A stretch of 17,929 nucleotides of DNA, from NCBI GenBank assembly GCA_023132995.1, contig JAGLXI010000171.1, positions 1 through 17,929 on the forward strand, in the 5' to 3' direction. Below, in pieces: positions 1 through 8,056 of the stretch. The DNA is from Candidatus Zixiibacteriota bacterium (lineage in GTDB: Bacteria > Zixibacteria > MSB-5A5 > GN15 > FEB-12). Both the position numbers and the translations under genes were made by a program. The notes under the pieces were generated by a model. The model saw only the letters and a list, made by a program, of their open reading frames with translations, did not search any database and had not been told where the DNA came from. How positions within the stretch are numbered: position 1 is the first letter of the stretch; each line of letters opens with the position of its first letter.

Positions 1-165
1 ATGGTGGTGCTGGTGGTGCTGTGCAAGCTGGAGTTGTCGCAGCAGGACCCGGGCTGGCCGCGCCTGGCCGCTCTGTTTGCCGCCGGGATCGGCGTGCTGA
101 TGTTGCTTTCCCGGCTCTCGGCCGCTCGTCAACGCGCCACGGGTAATATCAAGCAGGAAGAATAG
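1..165 (+). CDS. C-terminal end of a membrane protein, probably a complex I subunit (NuoL position)
   Basis: The reading frame is open from the first base of the window and stops at 163-165, so only the last 54 residues are visible. They contain one clear hydrophobic helix (roughly residues 23-40) followed by a basic and polar tail ending in KQEE. The gene lies 28 bp upstream of nuoM on the same strand. In most bacteria that place is held by nuoL, whose product also ends with a transmembrane helix, so NuoL is the likely identity. The visible part has no diagnostic motif, so this rests on position. The true start lies outside the window; the ATG at position 1 is not evidence of a start. Confidence 0.55.
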   Translation: MVVLVVLCKLELSQQDPGWPRLAALFAAGIGVLMLLSRLSAARQRATGNIKQEE

Positions 166-193
166 CTTTGAATCTGGAGGATAGATCATAGTC

Positions 194-1687
194 ATGGGTT
201 TTCCATATTTGCTGAGTTCCCTGGTGTTCGTTCCCTTAATCGGGATGCTGGTGGTAATGTTCTTGCCCAAGCAGAACCTCGGGACCATACGCTGGACCGC
301 CACCGCATTCAGTTTTCCCCCTCTGCTTGCCTCCTTGTGGCTGACGTGGGACTACTTCTTTAACCATGCCCACACGTACCTTATGGCCTACGTTGAGGGA
401 CCGTTCGACTGGATTCCCTCGCTCAATATCCAGTACTACCTGGGGGTGGACGGAATCTCGGTGCCGATGGTGTTTCTGACCGGTCTGCTGTCGACCGTGT
501 CGCTTCTGGCTTCGTTCGGTATCAAGGAGAGGGTCAAGGAGTACTTCGCTTTCTTCCTGCTGCTGGAGGCGGGCATGATGGGCGTGTTTATTTCCCTGGA
601 TTTCTTCCTGTTTTACGTTTTCTGGGAGATCATGCTGGTACCGATGTACTTCCTTATCGGCGTCTGGGGCGGGCCGCGCAAGGAGTACGCCGCCATCAAG
701 TTCTTCCTCTATACGCTGTTCGGGTCCATCTTCATGCTGGTGTCGATCCTGATCCTGTATTTCACATCCGAGCCGCATACGCTCAACATGTTAACCCTGA
801 TTGAGCAGGGCTCGGCGCTGCCGCATACGCTCCAGATGGTATGTTTCATATTCTTCTTCATAGCTTTTGCCATCAAGGTTCCTGTGTGGCCGTTCCATAC
901 GTGGTTGCCAGATGCCCACGTCGAAGCGCCGACTGCGGTGTCGGTGATTCTTGCCGGGGTGCTGCTGAAAATGGGGACATATGCCATGCTGCGCATCAGT
1001 TGGCCCATGTTTCCCGACGCCCTGCGCACGCTGTCATTCTGGATCGCCGTGGTGGGCGTTATCGGTATCATCTACGGGGCGCTGGTCTCGATGGCGCAGA
1101 AGGACCTCAAGAAGCTGGTGGCTTATTCGTCGGTATCGCACATGGGCTACTGCATGCTGGCGCTGGGGGCGTTTTCATCGGTGACGGCCATCGCCGGCTG
1201 CATGTTCCAGATGGTATCCCACGGCCTGATCACCGGCGCCCTCTTCCTCCTGGTCGGGGTGCTCTACGACCGGGCGCACACCCGCGAGATCGCCGCCTTT
1301 GGCGGCCTGGGCGCCCATCTGCCTGTCTATTCCGGGATCATGATCTTTTTCTCGATGGCTGCCCTCGGCCTGCCCGGTATGTCCGGGTTCGTATCGGAAT
1401 TCATGATCTTCGTGGGCGCCTTCGGAGCATTGAACAAGGTGCTGGTGGGGATCTCGGTATTGGGCGTGGTGCTGGGCGCGGCCTATATGCTGCGCATGGT
1501 GCAGCGGATATTCCTGGGCGAGTTCGACAAGAGCAAGTGGGGCGGCCTGACGGAAATCGGACTGCGCGAGACTATCACGGTGGCCCCCCTGGCCCTGCTG
1601 ACCCTGTTTATCGGTGTCTATCCCAAGCCCCTCATGCAGTTGATGGCGGCAACCCTGGAACACTTGGTAAGGCTGATGGCCAGGTAA
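194..1687 (+). CDS. nuoM: NADH-quinone oxidoreductase subunit M (proton-pumping membrane subunit)
   Basis: This is one of the antiporter-like membrane subunits of respiratory complex I, which couples electron transfer from NADH to quinone with proton pumping. The 497-residue product is hydrophobic throughout with many predicted helices, a usual length for NuoM. The key charged residues of the family are visible: Glu145 in the FWEIMLVPMY segment, Lys228 in AFAIKVPVWPFHTWLPDAH, and Lys259 in LLKMG, matching the E. coli NuoM residues Glu144, Lys234 and Lys265. The HTWLPDAHVEAPT signature is also present. The ATG at 194 follows a TGGAGG ribosome-binding site at 175-180, somewhat distant at 13 nt. 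The gene sits between a probable nuoL end and nuoN (4-bp gap), so it is part of a nuo operon. Confidence 0.96.
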   Translation: MGFPYLLSSLVFVPLIGMLVVMFLPKQNLGTIRWTATAFSFPPLLASLWLTWDYFFNHAHTYLMAYVEGPFDWIPSLNIQYYLGVDGISVPMVFLTGLLSTVSLLASFGIKERVKEYFAFFLLLEAGMMGVFISLDFFLFYVFWEIMLVPMYFLIGVWGGPRKEYAAIKFFLYTLFGSIFMLVSILILYFTSEPHTLNMLTLIEQGSALPHTLQMVCFIFFFIAFAIKVPVWPFHTWLPDAHVEAPTAVSVILAGVLLKMGTYAMLRISWPMFPDALRTLSFWIAVVGVIGIIYGALVSMAQKDLKKLVAYSSVSHMGYCMLALGAFSSVTAIAGCMFQMVSHGLITGALFLLVGVLYDRAHTREIAAFGGLGAHLPVYSGIMIFFSMAALGLPGMSGFVSEFMIFVGAFGALNKVLVGISVLGVVLGAAYMLRMVQRIFLGEFDKSKWGGLTEIGLRETITVAPLALLTLFIGVYPKPLMQLMAATLEHLVRLMAR

Positions 1688-1691
1688 GACA

Positions 1692-3200
1692 ATGGAAGTT
1701 CAACTGCCCGAGTACAGCCTCAGGATCATGGCCCCGGAGATATTTCTCTTTCTCTGGGCGCTGGTCGTGTTCACTTTCGACCTGTTCACCAAGCGCCGGA
1801 CGGGAACCGCGGTCGGGTATCTGGCCCTTCTGGGACTCCTCATAACGGGCGTACTCATGGCCGTCACGTCCTACGGCACCGGTTTCGGGAAGATGTTCTT
1901 CAACGATCCGCTCTCGCTGTTTTTCAAGATAGTATTTGTCGGGGCGGCCTTCATGGCTATCGGCAGCTCCTTTGACATCACCCGGCAGAAGATCGTCAAT
2001 CATCGGGGGGAGTACTTCGGGCTGATTCTTCTCTCCACCGTCGGGATGATGTTCCTGGCTTCTTCCAATGAACTGCTGTCGCTGTATATCGGGCTGGAAC
2101 TGACCACGATACCTCTTTTTGTGCTGGCTGCCTTCTACAAGGACGACAAGCTGTCGGTCGAGGCGGGCATCAAGTACTTCGTCGTGGGGGCTTTTTCCTC
2201 GGCCCTTTTGCTGTATGGGTTATCATTCCTTTATGGTCTGGCCGGTACGACAGAAATCGTGGCCATGAAGATCCGCCTGGCTGAAACTCACATCGCCCAC
2301 GGCAATATCGGCTTGATTCTGAGCCTGGCGGTAGTCATGATTGTAGCCGGGTTGGGTTTCAAGCTGACGCTGCCGCCGTTTCACCAGTGGGCGCCGGATG
2401 TCTATGAGGGTTCGCCGACGCCGATCGCGGCCTTCTTGTCCGTGGGATCCAAGGCGGCGGGCCTGGTGGCGTTCATCAAGATATTCGTCAACGGGCTGTG
2501 GGCTTTCTGGGGTCAGGAGATGGCTCCCAACGACTGGGGTGTGCTGGTGGGCATCCTGGCCTGCGTCGCCATGGTCTACGGCAACGTGGTGGCTATCCGA
2601 CAGACCAATATCAAGAGGATGCTGGCCTACTCCTCGATTGCCCAGGCCGGGTATATCATGATCGGGATGGTGGCCATGAACGAACATGGCCTGGCGGCGG
2701 TCGGCTTCTATATCTTCGCATACATGTTCGCCAACATGGGCGCCTTCGCGGTGGTGGCGATTGTCGAGGACAGAACCGGTTCCTGTCAGATTCATGACTA
2801 TCGGGGTCTGGGCTGGTCGTCGCCTCTGCTGGCTCTTTCTATGGCGGTGTTTCTCCTCTCGCTGGTGGGCATCCCGCCGCTGGCCGGGTTCATAGCCAAG
2901 TACAAAGTGTTCGCGGCCGCGATCGCTATGGCCGGCACCGGAAGCTCCAACACCTGGCTGTACTGGCTGGTGGGGGTCGGTCTACTCACTTCGGTGTTTG
3001 CCCTCTACTACTACGCCAATGTCATCAAGCAGATGTATTTCCACACCGAGGCTTCCCCCCACTCGATCAGGTTCAGTCTTCCTGCCTTTGGGGTAGTCCT
3101 CATCGGGCTGGTGGGGGTGGTGCTCTTCGGGATATATGCCGAGCCGATCCTGGAGTTCGCCTCGGAACTGCCGGTCATGGCGGGGGTCATACCCAGATAA
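1692..3200 (+). CDS. nuoN: NADH-quinone oxidoreductase subunit N (proton-pumping membrane subunit)
   Basis: This is the third antiporter-like subunit of complex I, in the cytoplasmic membrane. The 502-residue product is polytopic. It shows the NuoN pattern: Glu136 in LYIGLELTTIPLFVL, Lys224 in GLGFKLTLPPFHQWAPDVYE, and Lys254 in the SVGSKAAG segment; these are the expected proton-channel residues. Translation starts 4 bp after the nuoM stop, with an AGG-containing site (1682-1685) inside the nuoM end, suggesting coupled expression. It is the last nuo gene here, because a new promoter and unrelated genes follow within 15 bp of its stop. No clear terminator is visible after it, so read-through into the next genes is possible. 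Confidence 0.96.
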   Translation: MEVQLPEYSLRIMAPEIFLFLWALVVFTFDLFTKRRTGTAVGYLALLGLLITGVLMAVTSYGTGFGKMFFNDPLSLFFKIVFVGAAFMAIGSSFDITRQKIVNHRGEYFGLILLSTVGMMFLASSNELLSLYIGLELTTIPLFVLAAFYKDDKLSVEAGIKYFVVGAFSSALLLYGLSFLYGLAGTTEIVAMKIRLAETHIAHGNIGLILSLAVVMIVAGLGFKLTLPPFHQWAPDVYEGSPTPIAAFLSVGSKAAGLVAFIKIFVNGLWAFWGQEMAPNDWGVLVGILACVAMVYGNVVAIRQTNIKRMLAYSSIAQAGYIMIGMVAMNEHGLAAVGFYIFAYMFANMGAFAVVAIVEDRTGSCQIHDYRGLGWSSPLLALSMAVFLLSLVGIPPLAGFIAKYKVFAAAIAMAGTGSSNTWLYWLVGVGLLTSVFALYYYANVIKQMYFHTEASPHSIRFSLPAFGVVLIGLVGVVLFGIYAEPILEFASELPVMAGVIPR

Positions 3201-3214
3201 GGGTCTTTTGAACA

Positions 3215-3243
3215 TTGACATATGGCGGAAACGCCGCTATTAT
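3215..3243 (+). promoter_or_regulatory. Sigma70-type promoter for the DUF502/EIIA-CBS/exchanger operon
   Basis: A perfect -35 box TTGACA (3215-3220) is followed after 17 bp by TATTAT (3238-3243), five of six matches to the -10 consensus. Transcription would begin near 3250, about 22 nt before the ATG at 3272. The TTG of the -35 box is also in frame with the downstream gene, which could mislead start prediction. Confidence 0.75.
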
Positions 3244-3271
3244 CCACCCGTTGGCAGACGGGTATACTTAT

Positions 3272-3925
3272 ATGGCTCTGGTTAATTCCATATTGGTGAG
3301 TGTCAAGCGCCATTTTATTTCCGGCGTTCTGGTCGTGGTTCCGCTTATTCTCACCTACATCGTTCTCAGGTTCCTGTTTGAAGCCGTCGACGGGCTCTTG
3401 CAGCCGGTGGTGCACCGGGTGCTCGGATACTACGTGAGCGGCCTGGGCATCGTGTCAACGCTGTTGCTGATTATTCTGACGGGCATTTTCACGCGTAACA
3501 TCGTGGGCCGCAGACTGTACCGCATAGGTGACCGGTTCCTGGTAAGCACACCCATAATCCGGCCCATCTACTCGGCAGCCAAGCAGCTTCTCGAGGCGCT
3601 CACCGGCCCTTCGGAGCGGTCATTCAAGCAGGTAGCCCTGGTGGAGTACCCGCGCCGGGGAGTGTTCGCCCTTTGCTTTATCGCCAACGAGGTCGACCTT
3701 AACCTCGTGGGTCGCTCCGGCGAGTACGTTACCGTTTTTGTGCCCTCCACGCCAACTCCAATATCAGGGGTGGTGATCATGGCGCCGGCCGACCAGGTCA
3801 GACCGGTGAATATGACGGTGGAGGAGGGCATCAAGTTCCTTGTCTCCGGGGGTGTCGCGTCACCTGAAATCATCAACGAGAAGACCGCCGTGCATGGTAA
3901 AGATAATTGTGAGGTACTGAAGTGA
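3272..3925 (+). CDS. DUF502-family membrane protein
   Basis: The 217-residue protein belongs to the DUF502 family of bacterial and plant membrane proteins, whose biochemical role is not established. There are two N-terminal membrane helices (about residues 14-36 and 55-73). A soluble C-terminal region carries the family hallmarks: VPSTPTPISGVVIMAP near residue 160, and MTVEEGIKFLVSGGV near the end. The ATG at 3272 is preferred over an in-frame TTG at 3215 because the latter lies inside a near-perfect -35 box, and the upstream residues look unlike the family. No strong ribosome-binding site is seen before 3272. The stop overlaps the GTG start of the next gene by 4 nt, so the two are translationally linked. 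Confidence 0.85.
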   Translation: MALVNSILVSVKRHFISGVLVVVPLILTYIVLRFLFEAVDGLLQPVVHRVLGYYVSGLGIVSTLLLIILTGIFTRNIVGRRLYRIGDRFLVSTPIIRPIYSAAKQLLEALTGPSERSFKQVALVEYPRRGVFALCFIANEVDLNLVGRSGEYVTVFVPSTPTPISGVVIMAPADQVRPVNMTVEEGIKFLVSGGVASPEIINEKTAVHGKDNCEVLK

Positions 3926-4827
3926 AACTGGCCAACCTGCTAATGGAGCGAAGGATCAATATCGATCTGGATTCGAGAACCAAAGAGGAAGCCGTCCTCG
4001 AGTTGCTGGACATGATCAAGACCGAAGGTATCGCTCTCGATTTTGACGTCATCCTGCGGTCTATCCGGGAGCGTGAGGAGGTGGAGGACACGTCCTACGG
4101 TCGCGGCTTCGCTTTTCCCCACGCCCGTACCGACGCCGTCAGCGAACTCTATATCCTCGTCGGCCTTTCGCGTCAGGGATTGGTCAACAAGACGCCGGAC
4201 GGTATTCCCGTCCACGTGGTCTGTCTGCTCCTGACACCTTCGACAATCGCCAAGCTGTACCTGCAGACCCTCTCCGGGCTGGCCGCCCTCGGTCGCATCC
4301 CGGGAACGCTGGAAAAGGTGCTGGCAGTGACGCACAAAACCGACCTGATAAGGCTGGTTTCCGACGCCAATGTTACCGTCGAGAAAGAACTAATGGTCAA
4401 GGATGTGATGCGCCACAAAGTAGCCGTGGTGACACCCGACGATACGCTCAAGGAAGTGGCCAACAAAATGTTTCAGTATCGTCTTTCCGCTCTGGCGGTG
4501 GTGGACGAGAACAACAGGCTCCTGGGTGCTATTGACGATCGGGATCTGATCAAGGCGGCCTTGCCTGATTATCAGGCGTTTATCTCCAACCTCAATTACT
4601 CCATGGACGTGGAGCCGTTTGAGGAACTCCTCAAGCAAGAAGACAAAATCAAGGTATCACAGCTCTACCGGCAGGATTTCGAGGTCACCACGCCTGAGAC
4701 ACGGATCGTCGAAGTTGCCGCGATGATGATTTTCAAGGATGTTAAGAGAGTTTTCGTGACTTCCGACGACAGTCTGGTCGGCATCCTCCTGAGAAAAGAC
4801 ATTGTCAACATGGTGATTCGGGGTTGA
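3922..4827 (+). CDS. PTS EIIA (type 2, fructose/nitrogen-like) domain fused to a CBS-domain pair
   Basis: The 301-residue soluble protein has two parts. Residues about 5-150 match the PTS EIIA-2 fold, including the phosphoacceptor signature SYGRGFAFPHART with His67 as the expected phosphorylated residue. Residues about 160-300 form a pair of CBS motifs, beginning at VKDVMRHKVAVVTPDDTLKEV and again at the VTTPETRIVEVAAMM segment. CBS pairs commonly bind adenine nucleotides or other small ligands. No sugar permease or other PTS component is nearby, so a regulatory role is more likely than sugar transport; this is inference. Translation starts at GTG 3922, overlapping the previous stop as GTGA, with GAGGT at 3911-3915 as the ribosome-binding site. 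The co-encoded DUF502 protein and ion exchanger are plausible targets. Confidence 0.85.
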   Translation: MKLANLLMERRINIDLDSRTKEEAVLELLDMIKTEGIALDFDVILRSIREREEVEDTSYGRGFAFPHARTDAVSELYILVGLSRQGLVNKTPDGIPVHVVCLLLTPSTIAKLYLQTLSGLAALGRIPGTLEKVLAVTHKTDLIRLVSDANVTVEKELMVKDVMRHKVAVVTPDDTLKEVANKMFQYRLSALAVVDENNRLLGAIDDRDLIKAALPDYQAFISNLNYSMDVEPFEELLKQEDKIKVSQLYRQDFEVTTPETRIVEVAAMMIFKDVKRVFVTSDDSLVGILLRKDIVNMVIRG

Positions 4828-4831
4828 GAGA

Positions 4832-4854
4832 CGAGTGGCACGCTGTGCCGCTCG
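4832..4854 (+). other. Intergenic stem-loop between the EIIA-CBS and exchanger genes
   Basis: A 10-bp inverted repeat CGAGTGGCAC / GTGCCGCTCG (one G-U pair) with the 3-nt loop GCT fills most of the gap between the EIIA-CBS stop and the exchanger start. No T-run follows it, so it is not a classical intrinsic terminator. It could reduce read-through, stabilise the upstream mRNA end, or influence the downstream start, which has no clear ribosome-binding site. Confidence 0.5.
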
Positions 4855-4880
4855 AGAAATGTGACTGAGTGCGCCACCGA

Positions 4881-6080
4881 ATGAACTCCCGAGCCAAAAA
4901 GTACGAGACCCCCCCTAAGCTGTATTTCCTCATGCTGTTGACCTTTCTTGCCACCGCTCCCGGCATCTATTTGGGTCTCACCGACGGCCATGTCTCACCC
5001 GAGGTGGGGACTCTGCTTTTCGGTCTGGCCATATTCGGCGCCGCCTTCATCCTGTGCTGGGCCGCTGAGGCAGCTCAAATCGACATCAGCGAATCACTTG
5101 CGGTTGCAATTCTGGCCCTGCTCGCCGTTCTGCCGGAATACGCCGTAGACTTCGTTTTCACCTGGAACGCGGCTCACGATCCGGAACAGGCCCACTTTGC
5201 CATTGCCAACATGACCGGGGCCAACCGCCTCCTGGTGGGGCTGGGCTGGCCGGCGGTGCTGCTTATATACATTGTCGCCAAGAAACGCAAGGAAATCGTC
5301 ATGGACCGTTCCCAGAGGGTGGAGATATTCTACCTGGCCATGGCGACGATATACTCGTTCACTATCCCGCTCAAGGGCAGCCTGACACTCATCGACACGG
5401 TGATCCTGGTAACCCTTTTCGCGCTCTATACTCGAAGAGTGGCGCAGATGGAAACGGTGGAGCCGGAGATGGTAGGTCCCGTGAAAATCATCGCCAACAT
5501 GAAGGACGGTCCCCGGCGGTTGGTGACGGTTCTCTTTTTCCTATGGGCGGGAGCAGCTATCTTCTTTGTGGCCGAACCGTTTGCCCACAGTATGGTTGAG
5601 ATGGGCCATGCGTTTGGAATCAACGAGTTCCTGCTGGTGCAGTGGCTGGCGCCGATAGCATCAGAGTCGCCCGAGTTCATCGTGGCGGCCACCTGGGCTG
5701 TGCGTGGCGCCGCAGGGTCGGCGCTCAAGGCGTTGATTTCCTCCAAGGTGAACCAGTGGACCCTGCTCGTAGGCACCATCCCGCTGGTGTTCTCCATCTC
5801 CAGCGGAGCCGTCAGGGTTTTCCCTCTCGACGACCTGCAACAGCATGAATTGCTGCTGACGGCGGCGCAGTCTCTGTTCGGGGTGGCCGTGCTGGTGAAT
5901 CTTAATCTGCGCCGGAGCGAGGGAATCCTGCTGGCAACGCTGTTTTGCGCCCAACTCATAGTGGCACAAATCCGGTTGGAGGTCATGCTGATATACCTGG
6001 TGCTGGCAGCGGTGTACCTGGTGATTCAGCGGCATCACCTGATTCCGGCCATGCGCACGGGGCTGGGCCTGAAGGAATAG
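4881..6080 (+). CDS. Sodium/calcium exchanger (CaCA) family membrane protein
   Basis: The 399-residue polytopic protein resembles cation/Ca2+ exchangers, which move Ca2+ or other cations against Na+ or H+. It has two halves with related alpha-repeats. The first contains AVLPEYAVDF and NMTGANRLLVG (about residues 85-120). The second contains APIASESPEFIVAATW followed by SSKVNQWTLLVGT (about residues 255-295). The acidic residue after Pro in each repeat is the expected ion-binding glutamate. The classical GTS-x-PE and GSN motifs are changed (ASESPE, GAN, KVNQ), so the ion transported cannot be stated. An in-frame GTG at 4869 would add four residues; neither start has a strong ribosome-binding site. 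It lies 53 bp after the EIIA-CBS gene and is probably co-transcribed. It ends 15 bp from the convergent phoU-like gene. Confidence 0.82.
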   Translation: MNSRAKKYETPPKLYFLMLLTFLATAPGIYLGLTDGHVSPEVGTLLFGLAIFGAAFILCWAAEAAQIDISESLAVAILALLAVLPEYAVDFVFTWNAAHDPEQAHFAIANMTGANRLLVGLGWPAVLLIYIVAKKRKEIVMDRSQRVEIFYLAMATIYSFTIPLKGSLTLIDTVILVTLFALYTRRVAQMETVEPEMVGPVKIIANMKDGPRRLVTVLFFLWAGAAIFFVAEPFAHSMVEMGHAFGINEFLLVQWLAPIASESPEFIVAATWAVRGAAGSALKALISSKVNQWTLLVGTIPLVFSISSGAVRVFPLDDLQQHELLLTAAQSLFGVAVLVNLNLRRSEGILLATLFCAQLIVAQIRLEVMLIYLVLAAVYLVIQRHHLIPAMRTGLGLKE

Positions 6081-6095
6081 CGGCCCGTACTTATG

Positions 6096-6764
6096 TCACT
6101 GCTTCTCGCGGAACCCGATCCGCGGGAAGGGATTGACAATCGAACTGGCGATGTTGGTCAGGTGGGCGTTGATACGCTTGAGATGACGGGCATAGAGGCA
6201 GAGGCAGACGGCGTCCGCGATGCTGAGTTTGTTGTTCTGACCGCGTATCATCCCGGTGATGATCGATTCCGCTTTCCTGGCCGTTTCTTCCTCGGTCAGC
6301 ATGACTTCCCGCCCACGTTTCTTGTCCTGAGATTTCAGGACTTCGATGACCTCCGGGAAAACCTCATCGTTGACCTGCTCTATCTCCTTCAGGGTTGTCT
6401 CGTAGGCGCCGCCCTTGAGCCTCTTCTTGTGCAGGCTGGCCAGTCCCACGATGTTCTTGGTGTAGTCTCCGATGCGCTCGACATCAATGACAATCGAGAC
6501 CAGCGCCAGCCCCGGGGCCAGGTTCTGCGTTCCCGCAATAGTGAGATGGGTCATCACTTGTCGGCGCACCTCTCGCTCGAACTTGTTGATCTTGCGGTCG
6601 GTCTTGCGAATATCGAAGGGCAGCTCGTCGGTATCGGTCTCCCGCAGGGTTTTGCGTGCGGCGTCATACATCTTGTGGTCAAACTCCATCATCGTCAGCG
6701 TCGTATTCAAGGCGGAGTCAAGCAGGTTCTCCGAACTGAACAGCTCTTTGAACTTCTCAAACAT
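6096..6764 (-). CDS. PhoU-domain protein, partner of the upstream Na/Pi cotransporter
   Basis: This 222-residue soluble, helical protein has PhoU-like repeats. The first metal-binding motif is clear: ERIGDYTKNI at residues 96-105, equivalent to the ERIGDHxxNI motif of PhoU. The second is degenerate (LKRINAHLTNI, about 195-205), lacking the acidic residues. PhoU proteins restrain phosphate uptake and signal phosphate status. The ATG lies 4 bp after the stop of the Na/Pi cotransporter gene, and its GGAG ribosome-binding site (6772-6775) is inside that gene's last codons, so translation is likely coupled. In many NptA/PNaS proteins a PhoU domain is fused to the transporter C-terminus; here it is a separate polypeptide. 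Confidence 0.85.
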   Translation of the reverse strand: MFEKFKELFSSENLLDSALNTTLTMMEFDHKMYDAARKTLRETDTDELPFDIRKTDRKINKFEREVRRQVMTHLTIAGTQNLAPGLALVSIVIDVERIGDYTKNIVGLASLHKKRLKGGAYETTLKEIEQVNDEVFPEVIEVLKSQDKKRGREVMLTEEETARKAESIITGMIRGQNNKLSIADAVCLCLYARHLKRINAHLTNIASSIVNPFPRIGFREKQ

Positions 6765-6768
6765 CTGT

Positions 6769-7893
6769 CTACTCCATAAAAAAGATTATTACTCCGGGTG
6801 TTATGAAGAACACCACGACTATATATATCAGCGGCACCAGCCGGGATTTCAAGGTCAGGTCACTGAGCTTCTCGGCAAGGAAAATCGGTATGCTCTTAAG
6901 GGGCCAGAAGACGGCTATGCCGTACACGTTGAACGTCAGATGAGCGAAGGCAACGCTGACGGCATCGGGGGAGCCGGTTACAAACGCGGCTAAGAAGGCG
7001 GTGATGGTGGTGCCAACGTTGGCGCCCAACAGGTACGGATAAATCTGTCGGGTGGTGATGACGCCCGCTCCCAACAGGGGCACTACGATCGAGGTCGTGA
7101 TTGACGATGACTGCACTAACACCGTAATCGCGGCCCCAAGAATGAACCCCAGCGCCGGGGTTCGGAATATGAATCTCTGGAAGAACTTCTCAACGCGCGC
7201 CAGCACCAGTGATCGCAGGACCTTCACGATGTAGCGCAGCGCTACAAAAAGCAACAGTAGCGCCACCGCGACGCCGATCCATCCGCTGTCCCCGGACAGG
7301 TGAAGAATCTCGTGCGCCACCGGCTCTGTCACGGCCTTCAGGGGCGATCCGAACTTGAGCCCCCCAAACCCGACGAAAAGCCCTTCAAGGAGCCAAGCCG
7401 TTTTCTGTATGAGGCCAAAGTATATCTCAAGCGGCAGCAGGACGGCGACGGCGCACACGTTGAAGATATCGTGCAGCATGGAGCCGCAGAAAGCCCGCCG
7501 GAACTCACCGCGGCGCGAGATATGTCCCATGGACACGATGATGTTAGTAATGGAGGTGCCGATGTTCGCCCCCATTACCATAGGAATCGCGCTCTCAAAG
7601 GACAGCACCCCTGAGGCCACCAGGCCGACGATGATCGACGTGGTTGTAGACGACGACTGGATTATCGCCGTCGCTAGAACGCCTATCACCAGTCCCACTA
7701 TCGGATTTGATGTAGCGTGGAAGATGGTCTCAGCGAAACCGCTGCCGAAGAGTTTGAAGGAGGCGCCCAGAAGCGTAATGGATAACAGGAAAAGGTAGAG
7801 AAGCCCGGCTATTGCCAGGAGCTTCAAAGCCACGGAGTCCGTCGGACCGTACCAGACCCGACGGTTTGACTTCGAGGCGGGTGCGTCAACCAT
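6769..7893 (-). CDS. Na+/phosphate cotransporter (NptA/PNaS family)
   Basis: The 374-residue membrane protein belongs to the sodium-phosphate cotransporter II family. It shows the defining inverted repeat: QSSSTTTSIIVG at residues 79-90 and QSSSITTSIVVP at 261-272. Each is followed by a GAN-x-GT motif (GANIGT 108-113, GANVGT 290-295). The QSSS motifs form the substrate and Na+ site in this family. Its length corresponds to the transporter core without the C-terminal PhoU extension seen in many homologues; that domain is encoded by the next gene. The ATG at 7893 has no strong ribosome-binding site, but a good promoter lies 44-71 nt upstream. Phosphate as substrate follows from the family and was not proven here. 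Confidence 0.92.
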   Translation of the reverse strand: MVDAPASKSNRRVWYGPTDSVALKLLAIAGLLYLFLLSITLLGASFKLFGSGFAETIFHATSNPIVGLVIGVLATAIIQSSSTTTSIIVGLVASGVLSFESAIPMVMGANIGTSITNIIVSMGHISRRGEFRRAFCGSMLHDIFNVCAVAVLLPLEIYFGLIQKTAWLLEGLFVGFGGLKFGSPLKAVTEPVAHEILHLSGDSGWIGVAVALLLLFVALRYIVKVLRSLVLARVEKFFQRFIFRTPALGFILGAAITVLVQSSSITTSIVVPLLGAGVITTRQIYPYLLGANVGTTITAFLAAFVTGSPDAVSVAFAHLTFNVYGIAVFWPLKSIPIFLAEKLSDLTLKSRLVPLIYIVVVFFITPGVIIFFME

Positions 7894-7936
7894 GTGGGGA
7901 CGTGGAGATCATTATATCCACCTTAACATTGGCGGG

Positions 7937-7964
7937 AATATATGGGGCCGCCAATAGCTGTCAA
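7937..7964 (-). promoter_or_regulatory. Promoter of the Na/Pi cotransporter-PhoU operon
   Basis: Read on the minus strand, a perfect -35 TTGACA (7964-7959) is followed after 16 bp by TATATT (7942-7937). Transcription would start near 7930 and give a leader of about 38 nt before the ATG at 7893. The rest of the 163-bp gap (7894-8056) shows no convincing terminator for the upstream M16 gene. No Pho-box repeat could be recognised by eye. Confidence 0.7.
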
Positions 7965-8056
7965 GGTAGAATTGGCAGATTTCCCGTGGATGCCCTGCCC
8001 TGATCCGGCCGGTCTGCCTGAGGGCCGAGGCAAGCTCTGCCCGAATAATAGGACGG

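Noticed and set aside
841..1845. Long plus-strand frame (334 codons) across nuoM and the start of nuoN
   Set aside because: It is an out-of-frame shadow of nuoM, whose own frame shows full family motifs; the translation is Arg/Gly/His-rich, as expected from GC-rich off-frame sequence.
6104..6127. Hairpin TCTCGCGG / CCGCGGGA considered as a terminator for the exchanger or phoU-like genes
   Set aside because: It lies inside the coding end of the phoU-like gene and has no U-run on either strand, so it is likely incidental.
6093..6779. Plus-strand 228-codon frame opposite the phoU-like gene
   Set aside because: It is exactly antisense to a protein with clear PhoU motifs and a coupled ribosome-binding site; no independent evidence supports it.
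7911..7916. Minus-strand TATAAT as an alternative -10 box for the Na/Pi gene
   Set aside because: No -35-like sequence is found at the right distance (the expected place reads ATTCCC), whereas TTGACA-N16-TATATT just upstream is complete.
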